Origin: an uncultured Ramlibacter sp.
GTDB lineage: Bacteria; Pseudomonadota; Gammaproteobacteria; Burkholderiales; Burkholderiaceae_C
NCBI RefSeq assembly: GCF_936925435.1
Contig: NZ_CAKZHQ010000003.1
Span: 124,001 to 188,000 of the forward strand
Reading direction: 5' to 3'
DNA: 64,000 nt
Each line of letters begins with the position of its first letter. The first letter of the stretch is position 1. Positions 28,164 to 36,697 of the stretch are shown here, piece by piece. The position numbers and the translations under genes were made by a program. Below the pieces are notes generated by a model. It ran no database searches. It saw only the letters and a program-made list of their open reading frames with translations, and was not told where the DNA came from.

Positions 28164-28700
28164 ATGACGCACACCTCACGCGCAGCAGCCACATTTGAAT
28201 CCTCTATTGAGGACGCGTCCGTACTCCTGGACAGCGCGCTGCAGCAACCGCAGGAGAAAGCGGACGTACTGAAGCGGGCCGGCCTGGTCATGGCGCTTAC
28301 CGCGTGGGAGACCTACGTCGAGGATCGAATCCTCGAGGCAGTTCAATCGCGCCTGCGAGCGTTGAATGGAAGTCCTGTGGGGACCTTCGTCATGAGCAAG
28401 CTGCAGGAGGAGCTCAAGAGGTTTCACAACCCGTCTTCAGAGAAGACGAGACGGATCTTCCTGGAGTACTTGGAAGTGGACGTGACCTCTGCTTGGAAAT
28501 GGCAAAATTTCGAGCCTCTGACGGCCCGAAAGACGTTGGATGACCTTGTCTCGAAACGAGGAGACGCGGTTCACCGCTCCCGTCCATCCTCCGAGAATGG
28601 CAATCCCGGACACCTGGTGAAACGCGAAGAACTTGAGAAGGCCATTCGCTTTCTCAAGGGCTTGGTGAGTGCAACCGAAAAGGCACTGATCGAGCAATGA
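28164..28700 (+). CDS. HEPN-domain protein (RiboL-PSP-HEPN / MAE_28990-like), cassette gene
   Basis: A 178-residue helical protein. The HEPN ribonuclease signature R-x4-H is present as RGDAVH (Arg132, His137). The N-terminal part has the family's AWETYVEDRILEAV stretch. HEPN proteins of this group are usually stress- or phage-linked RNases. There is no clear antitoxin gene next to it. The ATG follows a GTTAGAGCTC sequence identical to that before the HNH cassette, and an attC-like sequence begins at the stop. The gene is bracketed by inverted 287-base repeats. Codon use is far less GC-biased than the backbone, which suggests it was acquired. Confidence 0.75.
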   Translation: MTHTSRAAATFESSIEDASVLLDSALQQPQEKADVLKRAGLVMALTAWETYVEDRILEAVQSRLRALNGSPVGTFVMSKLQEELKRFHNPSSEKTRRIFLEYLEVDVTSAWKWQNFEPLTARKTLDDLVSKRGDAVHRSRPSSENGNPGHLVKREELEKAIRFLKGLVSATEKALIEQ

Positions 28701-28740
28701 GCTCTACATAACAATCGACACGGACGTGGTGCTTGCTCAG
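28700..28740 (+). other. Truncated attC-like site after the HEPN gene (attC-c)
   Basis: CTACATAACAATCGACACGG then ACGTGGTGCTTGC. It shares AATCGACACGGACGTGG and GCTTGC with attC-d at 42442-42478. No matching R' end could be found, so it is probably a broken site. From 28741 to 28857 nothing else was recognised. Confidence 0.5.
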
Positions 28741-28857
28741 GTTTGATTGACACCCTGCGCCGACAGGCCGTGCGCTTACGAATTCACAGCAAGAAGTTAC
28801 AGACCCGCTTGGGTGACATGCCAAGTCCGCACTGAAGCGGCGGCCGGCCACCTTCCG

Positions 28858-29144
28858 CCAAGCCGCATGCGGGCGGGCTGCGGGGCGCTTGTGAGGCGCC
28901 TGGACTGGCCGGTTGTCCGGCCGGCGCGTAGCGCTTCGTGCTCTGACTCACGGGACTTGCTCGAACAGAGCGGCCTTAGGCGCTCTGTGAGTTGTGCCGT
29001 GCGGCCGGTCAACCGTGCCAGCCCAGGGGAGCCGGGAACGGAGCGCAGCGAGTGAGTGGCCGCCACACCAGCGCCCCGCAGCCCGCCCGCATGCGGCTTG
29101 GCGAGCGCGCCACGATGGATCCCGGATCAAGTCCGGGATGACAG
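28858..29144 (-). repeat. Element A, right (inverted) copy, with attached palindromic repeat
   Basis: 28858-29101 is 244 bases with the same 32-base termini as the left copy but in opposite orientation. 29115-29144 is the GATCCCGGATCAAG palindrome. Together with 27731-28017 it forms a long, widely spaced inverted repeat around the HEPN gene. Confidence 0.85.
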
Positions 29145-29148
29145 CGAC

Positions 29149-30606
29149 CTAGCCGCGCCGCAGGAAGCGCCCCGCCCTGTCACCAGTTGCTCGCCCTTCA
29201 GCGGTGTAGCTCAAGACGCCGTTGACCCAGACCTTCTCTATGCCTTCGCTGAACTGCACCGGCGCCTCGAAGGTGGCCGCATCGCGCACGCTCTTCGGAT
29301 CGAAGAGCACGACGTCGGCGGCGTAGCCGGCCTTCAGCTCACCCCGGCCTTGCAGGCGGAAGCGCATGGCCGAGAGGCCGGACATCTTGTGGATGGCTTG
29401 TTCGAGCCGCAGCAGGCCCTTCTCGCGCCAGTAGCAGGCCAGCACCCTGGGGAAGGCCCCCCACAGGCGCGGATGGGGGCGCTCGTCGTGCGGCAGGCCG
29501 TCGGAGCCGATCATGGACAGGGGGTGGGTGATGACGCGCTCCACGTCGTCTTCGCGCATCTGGAAGTAGCAGGCGCCGCCGGGCATCAGGCGGCGGCAGG
29601 CGTCCTGTTGGCTCACGCTCCACTCACGCGCAATGTCGGCGATGTACCGCCCGACCATTTCCGGGTGCGGCTGGCTGCCTGTGATCAGCACATCGATGAT
29701 GCCGTCCACCAAGTCTTCGCGCAGCACGGTGGAACCGGCGGTGTAGGGATAGACGTCCAGCGAGATGTCCTGCTCTTTCGCCATCTTCTCGATCAGCGGC
29801 AGGGTCTCCTGGGTACGGCCCCAGTTGGCGGGACCGGCGCACTTGTGGTGCGACAGCACGAGTGGCAGGCCGGACTGTTTGGCCGTCTGCGCCGCCTCTT
29901 GCAAAGCAGGCAAGATGCCGGCCAGCTCGTCGCGGATGTGGGTGGCATAGACGCCGCCATTGCGCGCCGCCACCGTCGCCACCGCCACCAGTTCTTCCAT
30001 GTCGGCGGCGTAGGCCTCGGCATAGAACACGCCGGACGACAGGCCCAGGGCGCCTGCGTCCATGGCTTCCTGCATGGCGGCGGCCATGGCCTCGCGCTCG
30101 CCGGCGTTGGCGGGCTGGCTCAGATCGCTCATGTGGCGCATGCGCAGGGCCGTGTGGCCCAGCAAGGCCGCGACGTTGACGCCGGGCTGGGCCGCATTGA
30201 CCGCCTGCGCATAGGCCGCCATGGTGGCGTGACGGAACTGGCGCGCGCCCAGCAGGGACAGCGGCGCGGCGGGCGCATCGGTCACCACTGGTGCCAGCGA
30301 AATGCCGCAGTTGCCAACCACCACCGTGGTCACGCCCTGCGACAGCTTGGGCAGCATGTCGGGCTTGTCCAATGCCGCGGCGTCGTCGTGGGTGTGGACG
30401 TCGATGAAACCCGGCGCGGCGACCAGGCCTGTGCAGTCGATGGCTTGCGGATTGCCGTGCTCTTGCAGCAGGCGCTGGTCAATCTCGCCCGGTAGCGCCA
30501 GGGCAATGATGGTGTCGCCCGCCAGCAGCAGGTCCCCGGTCCAGGCCGGCGCGCCCGTGCCATCGACGATGCTCGCGTTCTTCAGCAAAGTGGCTTTAGC
30601 GCTCAT
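29149..30606 (-). CDS. N-acyl-D-amino-acid deacylase (D-aminoacylase family)
   Basis: A 485-residue zinc amidohydrolase. The HxH motif is in GFIDVHTHDDAAAL, the bridging Cys in VVVGNCGISLAP, further ligands in ATHIRDE and SHHKCAGPANWG, and the catalytic Asp in MIGSDGLPHDERPHPRLWG, all typical of D-aminoacylases. The enzyme frees D-amino acids from N-acyl derivatives in the cytoplasm. It is last in the operon with a dipeptide-type ABC importer and a PLP deaminase. Its start overlaps the end of the RpiR gene. The stop is five bases from the repeat at 29144. Confidence 0.88.
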   Translation of the reverse strand: MSAKATLLKNASIVDGTGAPAWTGDLLLAGDTIIALALPGEIDQRLLQEHGNPQAIDCTGLVAAPGFIDVHTHDDAAALDKPDMLPKLSQGVTTVVVGNCGISLAPVVTDAPAAPLSLLGARQFRHATMAAYAQAVNAAQPGVNVAALLGHTALRMRHMSDLSQPANAGEREAMAAAMQEAMDAGALGLSSGVFYAEAYAADMEELVAVATVAARNGGVYATHIRDELAGILPALQEAAQTAKQSGLPLVLSHHKCAGPANWGRTQETLPLIEKMAKEQDISLDVYPYTAGSTVLREDLVDGIIDVLITGSQPHPEMVGRYIADIAREWSVSQQDACRRLMPGGACYFQMREDDVERVITHPLSMIGSDGLPHDERPHPRLWGAFPRVLACYWREKGLLRLEQAIHKMSGLSAMRFRLQGRGELKAGYAADVVLFDPKSVRDAATFEAPVQFSEGIEKVWVNGVLSYTAEGRATGDRAGRFLRRG

Positions 30607-31510
30607 CGCCCTCGCCCTCCTCGTTGCTGTCGCGCACGCCCGAGTATTCGGCGCTGTCGAAGCCGTGGCGGTGCAGCAGCTGCTTGAACTGCGCCAGGCC
30701 ATGCGCCACCTGCGGGTCCAGCTTTTGCGCCAGGCGCACCATCAGGATCTCGATCACCACCAGATGCGCCAGGTAGGCTTCCGTGCCCACGCGCATCACC
30801 GCGTCCTGTGGCACGGACACGGGCAGCAGCAGATCGGCGATCTGCGCCAGCGGCGTGTCGGGCTGGGTCAGGGCGACCACGGTCGCACCTTGCGCTCTGG
30901 CGAAGCGCGCCGCTTCCAGCGTGTAAGGCATGCGGCCCACATGCGAGACCACGAAGGCCACGCCCTGCGGGCCCAGGGTGCTGGCCGAGACCAGTTGCTG
31001 GTGGGCGTCGAAAATCGCGTTGGAGTTCTTGCCCAGGCGGAACAAGCGGCTTTGCAGCTCGCTGGCCATGAAGGTCGAGGCGGCGCCCACCGAGTAGCAG
31101 TCGATGCGCTGGGCCTGGGCCAGCTTGTCGGCCACCTGGTCAATCACGGCCGGGTCGATGCGCCGGCCCAGTTCGGCCAGCGAGGACACTGCCGCCTGGA
31201 TGATCTTGCTACTCACCTCGCTGGCGCCGTCATCGGCCAGCACGCTGCGGTGCAGGTGGGAGCCCGAGACGGCCAGGTCCTGCGCCAGGGCCAGCATGAA
31301 TTCGCGCACAGACTCGTGGCCGAAGCTGCGGCAGGTGCGCACGATAGTCGGCATGGAGACGCCGGCCTGGCGGGCCAGCTGCTCCACCGTCGCGCCGACC
31401 GCCGCGCGCGGGTCCTCCAGCACCGCCCGCACCACGCTGCGCTGGGCTTCCGGCAATTCATCCAGCCGCTCGTGCAGCTGCCGCAGCAGGCCGTGGGAAG
31501 AAGCGTTCAT
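30596..31510 (-). CDS. RpiR/MurR-family transcriptional regulator with SIS domain
   Basis: A 304-residue regulator: an N-terminal helix-turn-helix (ATVEQLARQAGVSMPTIVRT) followed by a SIS phosphosugar-binding domain (DCYSVGAASTFMASELQSRL, FVVSHVGRMPYTLEAARFA). SIS domains usually sense sugar phosphates such as MurNAc-6-P. It lies within the operon between the deaminase (15 bases away) and the D-aminoacylase, and probably controls the divergent dpp-like/ridA promoters. A link to peptidoglycan-derived compounds is inference. Confidence 0.87.
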   Translation of the reverse strand: MNASSHGLLRQLHERLDELPEAQRSVVRAVLEDPRAAVGATVEQLARQAGVSMPTIVRTCRSFGHESVREFMLALAQDLAVSGSHLHRSVLADDGASEVSSKIIQAAVSSLAELGRRIDPAVIDQVADKLAQAQRIDCYSVGAASTFMASELQSRLFRLGKNSNAIFDAHQQLVSASTLGPQGVAFVVSHVGRMPYTLEAARFARAQGATVVALTQPDTPLAQIADLLLPVSVPQDAVMRVGTEAYLAHLVVIEILMVRLAQKLDPQVAHGLAQFKQLLHRHGFDSAEYSGVRDSNEEGEGDER

Positions 31511-31525
31511 TCTTGCGCCCTGCCC

Positions 31526-32800
31526 TCAGAACCGGGTATGGACCGCGCCGGTGATGGCGCCGTCGTCTTCGATCACCGGCATCCAGCGCCACTTGTCGAA
31601 GGTGGTGCAGGGGTGGGAGATGCCCAGGCCCACGCGGTCGCCCACCTGGGGCGCCGTGCCCGCCGGGTCATAGCGCAGGTAGGCATGCTGGTCATTGAGC
31701 GCGCTGATGGTCCAGCCCGCCGGTGAATCGGTGGCGCTGCGCGCACCACGCGGCGCATGGGCGATGGGGATGGGCATCTCCAGATCGTAGGAGACGTCAC
31801 GCCGGCCGCAGGTCAGCAAGGCCAGGCCGGGCTCGGGCACGGACTGCACCATGGCCCAGACTTCCAGGGCCGGCTGCAGAGACTCCTTCAAACCCTCGCG
31901 CTGCTCGACATTCTTCAAAAAGCGCGCGTAGTTGCCGTGGTCGTGCGTCACATAGCAGCCCGAGCGCAGCACGCCGCGCACCGGCTTGGACAGGTTCTGG
32001 GCGCGCAGCAGCGGGACCACCAGGTCGAACACCGCCGAGCCGCCGGCCGTCAGCAGGATCTCTTCATCGGCGAACAGTTTCTGGTCGTCGCAGGCCTTGG
32101 CCGCATCGAGCACGCGGCGCACCAGGGCCGTGACCTCGCGGGCATCGTGCTCGCTCTCGCACTTGGCCACGCCGCCCTCGTAGGTTTCGATGCCGCCCAG
32201 TCGCGCCACGCTGGACTTCGCGATGGCCTGGGCCAGGCTGACAGCCTCTTCCAATGTGCGGCAGCCTGTGCGCTGGCCGGGCACGCCCATCTCCAGCAGC
32301 ACGTCAAAGCAGCGCGCGTTGCCACGGCGTTGCGCCCAGTCCTGCATCAGCTGCAGCTGGGCCAGCGAATCGACCAGGAACCAGACGCGCAAGCCCTCGT
32401 GGCGTTGCAGCAAGGCGTCCAGGCCGTCCAGGTCCGCATCGCAGACCACCTGGTTGGCGATGATGATCTTGCGCGCGCCGGCTTCGGCGCCCACCGACAC
32501 CTGGTAGACGGTGGCAAAGGTCAGGCCCCAGGCACCAGCTTGCAGTTGCAGAGCGAACAGTTCGGGCGACATGGTGGTCTTGCCGTGCGGCGCCAGCTCC
32601 ACGCCCTTGCGATGCGCAAAGTCCTGCATCCACTGCAGGTTGTGCTCCACGGCCGGACGCCGCAGCACGGCCAGCGGGTAGGCCAGGTCGTCGGCCAGCA
32701 GATGCCAGCCGCGCGCGGCGATGCCGCTTGCCGTCACAGGCGATGCCGTCAGCGGAAAGCTCTTGTGGTGGCGGTCAATGAGGGTGTCGCTTCGCATCAT
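31526..32800 (-). CDS. PLP-dependent D-amino-acid deaminase/aldolase (fold type III, D-serine dehydratase-like)
   Basis: A 424-residue protein of the alanine-racemase-like fold used by D-threonine aldolase and eukaryotic-type D-serine dehydratase. The Schiff-base Lys is in ELAPHGKTTMSPELF. The C-terminal domain has the Zn-type His-x-Cys pattern GISHPCTTFDKW. It probably deaminates a D-hydroxy or D-amino acid released by the neighbouring D-aminoacylase. The start is ATG 32800, overlapping the ATPase stop. A RidA gene 5.6 kb away across the divergent promoter would deal with the reactive enamine made by such an enzyme. Confidence 0.82.
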   Translation of the reverse strand: MMRSDTLIDRHHKSFPLTASPVTASGIAARGWHLLADDLAYPLAVLRRPAVEHNLQWMQDFAHRKGVELAPHGKTTMSPELFALQLQAGAWGLTFATVYQVSVGAEAGARKIIIANQVVCDADLDGLDALLQRHEGLRVWFLVDSLAQLQLMQDWAQRRGNARCFDVLLEMGVPGQRTGCRTLEEAVSLAQAIAKSSVARLGGIETYEGGVAKCESEHDAREVTALVRRVLDAAKACDDQKLFADEEILLTAGGSAVFDLVVPLLRAQNLSKPVRGVLRSGCYVTHDHGNYARFLKNVEQREGLKESLQPALEVWAMVQSVPEPGLALLTCGRRDVSYDLEMPIPIAHAPRGARSATDSPAGWTISALNDQHAYLRYDPAGTAPQVGDRVGLGISHPCTTFDKWRWMPVIEDDGAITGAVHTRF

Positions 32801-33777
32801 GGTGGTGTGGGCAGGTCGGTGCGCCAGCAGGCGGTCCAGCGGCCGTCGCCCAGATCGCGCAGCGGCGTGGCGTTCTCGGCGCAGGCCGCAATCGCATGCG
32901 GGCAGCGGGTGCGAAAGACGCAACCCGAGGGTGGATGGGCCGGGCTGGGCAGATCGCCTTGCAGCAGCGGGATGGTCCGGCGGCGTGCCGGGTCGGGAAT
33001 GGGGGCCGCGGCCAGCAAGGCCTGGGTGTAAGGATGCAGGGGCTGGGCGTAGAGCGCCTCGGTGGGCGCGATCTCCATCACCCGGCCCAGGTAGAGAACG
33101 ACAACGCGGTCGCAGATGTACTCCACCACGTCCAGGTCGTGCGAGATGAACAGCAGGGTCAGGCCCAGCTCCTCCTTCAACTCGCCCAACAGGTTGACAA
33201 CCTGGGCCTGGATGGACACATCCAGCGCCGACAGCGGCTCGTCGGCGACGATGAACTTGGGCTGCACGGCCAGGGCACGGGCGATGCCGATGCGCTGGCG
33301 TTGCCCGCCACTGAATTCATGCGGGAAGCGCTCTGCATGCTCGGGGCGCAGACCCACCTGCTGCAGCAGCTCGTGGATGCGCGGCGTGCGCGCCTCGCCC
33401 TTGGCCAGGCCATGGGTGTCCAGCGCCTCGGCCAGCACCTGGCGGATGCGCATGCGCGGGTTCAGGCTGGCGTACGGATCCTGGAAAATGATCTGGATGT
33501 CCGAGCGCAGCGGCCTGTACTGCGACTGCGACAGGCCTGCCAGGTCGCGCGTGACGCCATCGGCGTGGTAGAGCATCTGGCCGGCCGTGGGGTCGACCAG
33601 GCGCGTCAGCAAACGGCCGATCGTGCTCTTGCCCGAGCCCGATTCGCCGACCAAGCCCAGGGTCTCGCCGGTGTGGATGGTGAAGCTCACGTCGTCCACA
33701 GCGCGCACCGGGTGCGCACCGCCGCCGAAATGTTTGCGCAGGCCACGCACTTCGACCAGGTCTTGCACGTCGCTCAT
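32797..33777 (-). CDS. Dipeptide/oligopeptide ABC transporter ATP-binding protein (DppF type)
   Basis: A 326-residue ABC ATPase: Walker [11 protein letters not shown]-loop [12 protein letters not shown], signature [15 protein letters not shown], Walker [14 protein letters not shown]-loop ISHDL. The C-terminal oligopeptide-transporter extension has its Cys-rich motif ([14 protein letters not shown]). It pairs with the adjacent DppD-type ATPase to power import. It is joined to both neighbours by stop/start overlaps. The cluster suggests peptides or N-acyl amino acids as substrate. Confidence 0.92.
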   Translation of the reverse strand: MSDVQDLVEVRGLRKHFGGGAHPVRAVDDVSFTIHTGETLGLVGESGSGKSTIGRLLTRLVDPTAGQMLYHADGVTRDLAGLSQSQYRPLRSDIQIIFQDPYASLNPRMRIRQVLAEALDTHGLAKGEARTPRIHELLQQVGLRPEHAERFPHEFSGGQRQRIGIARALAVQPKFIVADEPLSALDVSIQAQVVNLLGELKEELGLTLLFISHDLDVVEYICDRVVVLYLGRVMEIAPTEALYAQPLHPYTQALLAAAPIPDPARRRTIPLLQGDLPSPAHPPSGCVFRTRCPHAIAACAENATPLRDLGDGRWTACWRTDLPTPP

Positions 33778-34886
33778 GCGGCCACCTCTTCCCGCACGGC
33801 AATGCAGCGCACCTGGCGCTGCGTGTCCAACGGCGCCAGCACTGGCATGGCGGCGTCGCAGTCCTCGCTGTGCAGCGGGCAGCGCGGGCCAAAGGCGCAG
33901 CCCGGCGGCGGCGCCAGCGGGCTGGAGACCTGGCCGGCAATCGCCACCAGCTTGCGCCGGCCCGGCCCGGCCTGCCCCTGCTTCTGGCGCGCCACGCCCG
34001 GCAGGCAGGCCAGCAGGCCGCGGGTGTAGGGATGGGCCGGGCTGGCGAACAGCTGGTGCACAGGCGCCGACTCCACGATGCGGCCGGCATACATCACGGC
34101 CACGGCGTCGGCGTACTGCGCCACCACGCCCAGGTTGTGGGTGACGAAGAGCATGCTCATGCCGGTCTCTTTCTGCAGCCGGCCCATCAAGGCCAGGATC
34201 TGGGCCTGGATGGTCACGTCCAGCGCGGTCGTCGGTTCGTCGGCGATCAGCAGCGTGGGATTGCAGGCCATGGCCATGGCGATCATCACACGCTGGCGCA
34301 TGCCGCCGGACAGTTGGTGCGGGTACTCGTGCAGGCGGCGCGCGGCGGCCGGAATCTCCACCAGTTCCAGCATGCGCAGCGCATGGGCCAGGGCAGCGCG
34401 CGTGTCCAGCCCCAGGTGCAGGCGCACGCTCTCGGCGATCTGCTCGCCGATGGCCAGCACCGGGTTCAGGCTGGTCATGGGCTCCTGGAAGATCATGGCC
34501 AGCTCGTTGCCACGCAGGGCGCGTTTCTCGGCTTCGTTCAGGGCCAGCAGGTTGACGCGCCGGCCGTCGCGGCGCACGAACCAGGCTTCGCCCTCTACCC
34601 TGGCCTGTGAGGTCTTGGCATGCAGGCCCATCAGCGACAGGCTGGTGACCGACTTGCCCGAGCCCGACTCGCCCACCAGGGCAAGCGTCTGGCCCGGCGC
34701 GATGGCAAAGGAGACATCGGCCACGCTCTGGATGCGGCCGGCGTCGGTGGCAAACGAGGTGGACAGGCCGCTGACTTCGAGGCGGTTCGCCGCCTGAGCG
34801 CTGGGCCGCCCCAAGCCAGGCGCGGCCCCCTCGGGGGGCAGCTGCCACACGGAGTGGGCAAGCGTGGGGGCCTTATTCGTGCTCAT
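33774..34886 (-). CDS. Dipeptide/oligopeptide ABC transporter ATP-binding protein (DppD type) with repeat-encoded N-terminus
   Basis: A 370-residue ABC ATPase: [53 protein letters not shown], and the [14 protein letters not shown] tail. The start at ATG 34886 overlaps the permease stop (ATGA). Residues about 4-32 are not part of the family domain: they are the translation of the dispersed repeat also found at 12018-12147. The true domain begins at RLEVSGLS. The insertion kept the frame, so the protein is probably functional with an extra N-terminal arm. Confidence 0.92.
   Translation of the reverse strand: MSTNKAPTLAHSVWQLPPEGAAPGLGRPSAQAANRLEVSGLSTSFATDAGRIQSVADVSFAIAPGQTLALVGESGSGKSVTSLSLMGLHAKTSQARVEGEAWFVRRDGRRVNLLALNEAEKRALRGNELAMIFQEPMTSLNPVLAIGEQIAESVRLHLGLDTRAALAHALRMLELVEIPAAARRLHEYPHQLSGGMRQRVMIAMAMACNPTLLIADEPTTALDVTIQAQILALMGRLQKETGMSMLFVTHNLGVVAQYADAVAVMYAGRIVESAPVHQLFASPAHPYTRGLLACLPGVARQKQGQAGPGRRKLVAIAGQVSSPLAPPPGCAFGPRCPLHSEDCDAAMPVLAPLDTQRQVRCIAVREEVAA
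34801..34873. repeat. Comamonadaceae dispersed repeat inside the DppD-type gene
   Basis: GCGGCCCCCTCGGGGGGCAG, then CCACACGGAGTGGGCAAGCG, then TGGGGGCC: the same order and orientation as at 12018-12111. In this copy it is translated as part of the ATPase N-terminus. Confidence 0.8.
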
Positions 34887-35728
34887 GTGGCCTTCTTCAG
34901 TTTGGGGTCCAGCAGGTCGCGCACGCCGTCGCCCAGCATCTGCAGCGACAGCGCCGTCAGCACGATGGCCAGTCCAGGGCTGAGGATGGTCCAGAAGGCC
35001 TTGTCGGCATACTCCAGGCTGCCGGCGATCATGGTGCCCCAGGTCGGGATGTCGGGCGGCACGCCCACACCCAGGAAGGACAGGCCGGCTTCGGCCAGGA
35101 TGGCATAGGCGAAGATGAAGGTCACCTGCACCAGCACCGGCGACATCAGATTGGGCAGGATGTGCGACCACAGGATGCGCGGCGTGCGCACACCCAGGGC
35201 CCGTGCCGCGTCGACGAAGAGCAGCTCGCGCAGCACCAGGGTGGCGGCGCGCACCACGCGGGCCACGCGCGGTGTGTAGACGATGACCAGGGCCAGCATC
35301 ACGTTCCACAGCGACACGCCCAGGATGGCGACCAGGGCGATGCCCAGCAGGATGTCGGGGAAGGCCATCATGGCGTCCACCAGCCGCATGATGGGCGCGT
35401 CCAGCCGGCGGAAGAACCCAGCCAGCATGCCCAGCAAGGTGCCGAACAACACGGCACCGGCAGCGGTCACACCGCCGATGAGGAGCGAGTAGCGCGCGCC
35501 GTGGATGATGCGCAGCATCACGTCGCGTCCCAGTTCGTCGGTGCCGGCCCAGTGCTCGCCAGACGGTGCGTGCAGGCGCTGGCTGACCGTGATTTCGTTG
35601 GGATCGGCGCCGCTGACCCAGGGATAGACGATGGCCGTGGTCACCACCAGGAACAGGGCGATGGCCGCGGCCAGCACGATGCGGCGCGCAAACAAGCGGC
35701 GCAGGGTTGAAGCGAAACGGCCGTTCAT
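34883..35728 (-). CDS. Dipeptide/oligopeptide ABC transporter permease (DppC type)
   Basis: A 281-residue membrane protein with an N-terminal helix, a periplasmic loop (EHWAGTDELGRDVMLRIIHG, the OppC/DppC hallmark) and five further helices. The EAA-loop region is VVRAATLVLRELLFVDAARALG. It forms the membrane channel with the DppB-type protein. Its start overlaps the DppB stop and its stop overlaps the DppD-type start. Confidence 0.92.
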   Translation of the reverse strand: MNGRFASTLRRLFARRIVLAAAIALFLVVTTAIVYPWVSGADPNEITVSQRLHAPSGEHWAGTDELGRDVMLRIIHGARYSLLIGGVTAAGAVLFGTLLGMLAGFFRRLDAPIMRLVDAMMAFPDILLGIALVAILGVSLWNVMLALVIVYTPRVARVVRAATLVLRELLFVDAARALGVRTPRILWSHILPNLMSPVLVQVTFIFAYAILAEAGLSFLGVGVPPDIPTWGTMIAGSLEYADKAFWTILSPGLAIVLTALSLQMLGDGVRDLLDPKLKKAT

Positions 35729-36675
35729 TGGGCTTCCAGCCGGATGCGCGGATCGACCAGGGTGTAGAGCAGGTCGATCAGCAGGTTGATGAAGACATAG
35801 ATGGCGGCGATCACCAGCAGCGTGCCCTGTATGACGGGGTAGTCGCGCCGCAGCACGGCGCGCACCACCAGGTTGCCGACGCCGGGCAGGTTGAACACCG
35901 TCTCGGTCACCACCGTGCCGCCGATCATCAAGGCCACCGTCAAACCGATGACGGTGATGATGGGCACCAGGGCGTTGCGCAGCACATGCTTGACCATGAC
36001 AACGCGCTCGGGCAGGCCCTTGGCGCGCGCCGTGCGCACATAGTCTTCACCCAGGATGTCGAGCATGGAGGCGCGGGTGAAACGGATGATGAGCGCCGAA
36101 TTGAGCAGGCCCAGCACCGTAGCCGGCAGGGCCAGGTGGTACAGGCGCGCTCCCAGGCCCATGCCGGGGTCGCCATAGCCCGAGGCCGGAAACCAGCCCA
36201 GGTGCACGGCAAACAGCTGGATCAGGATCAGCCCCAGCCAGAAGCTGGGCACGCTGGCACCCAGCATGGCAACACTGCTCACCGCCTGGTCGGCGGCACT
36301 GCCGCGCCAGATGGCGGCGGCCATGCCGCAGGGGATGCCGATCAGGGCCGCGATGCCCACCGCGAACAGGGCGAGGAAGAGCGTGGGCTCGGCCCGCTCC
36401 AGCAAGGCCTGGGCGACGGGCCGCTGCAGGAAGATGGACTGGCCCAGGTTGCCGTGGGCCAGCTCACCCAGCCAGAGCGTGAACTGCGTCAACAGCGGCT
36501 TGTCCAGGCCGTACTGCACGCGCGCCTGGGCGATGTCGGCAGCCGTCGCCTGGTCGCCCAAGAGCAAGGCCATGGGATCGCCCGAGGCCAGGCGGGTGAG
36601 CGCAAACACCAGGACGGCGACCAGGGCCAACACCACCGCCGCACCCGCCAGGCGGCCGACTAGAAAACGCAGCAT
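35725..36675 (-). CDS. Dipeptide/oligopeptide ABC transporter permease (DppB type)
   Basis: A 316-residue, six-helix permease. The N-terminal MLRFLVGRLAGAAVVLALVA pattern and the EAA-loop (RFTRASMLDILGEDYVRTAR) identify the DppB/OppB family. It follows the binding-protein gene after 22 bases and is coupled to the DppC-type gene by a four-base overlap. Confidence 0.92.
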   Translation of the reverse strand: MLRFLVGRLAGAAVVLALVAVLVFALTRLASGDPMALLLGDQATAADIAQARVQYGLDKPLLTQFTLWLGELAHGNLGQSIFLQRPVAQALLERAEPTLFLALFAVGIAALIGIPCGMAAAIWRGSAADQAVSSVAMLGASVPSFWLGLILIQLFAVHLGWFPASGYGDPGMGLGARLYHLALPATVLGLLNSALIIRFTRASMLDILGEDYVRTARAKGLPERVVMVKHVLRNALVPIITVIGLTVALMIGGTVVTETVFNLPGVGNLVVRAVLRRDYPVIQGTLLVIAAIYVFINLLIDLLYTLVDPRIRLEAQ

Positions 36676-36697
36676 GGAAGAACCGCCTCTGTGCTTT

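Noticed and set aside
27774-29101. Element A as an IS with a transposase gene
   Set aside because: Neither 244-base copy nor the 840 bases between them encodes a transposase; the only gene inside is the HEPN protein.
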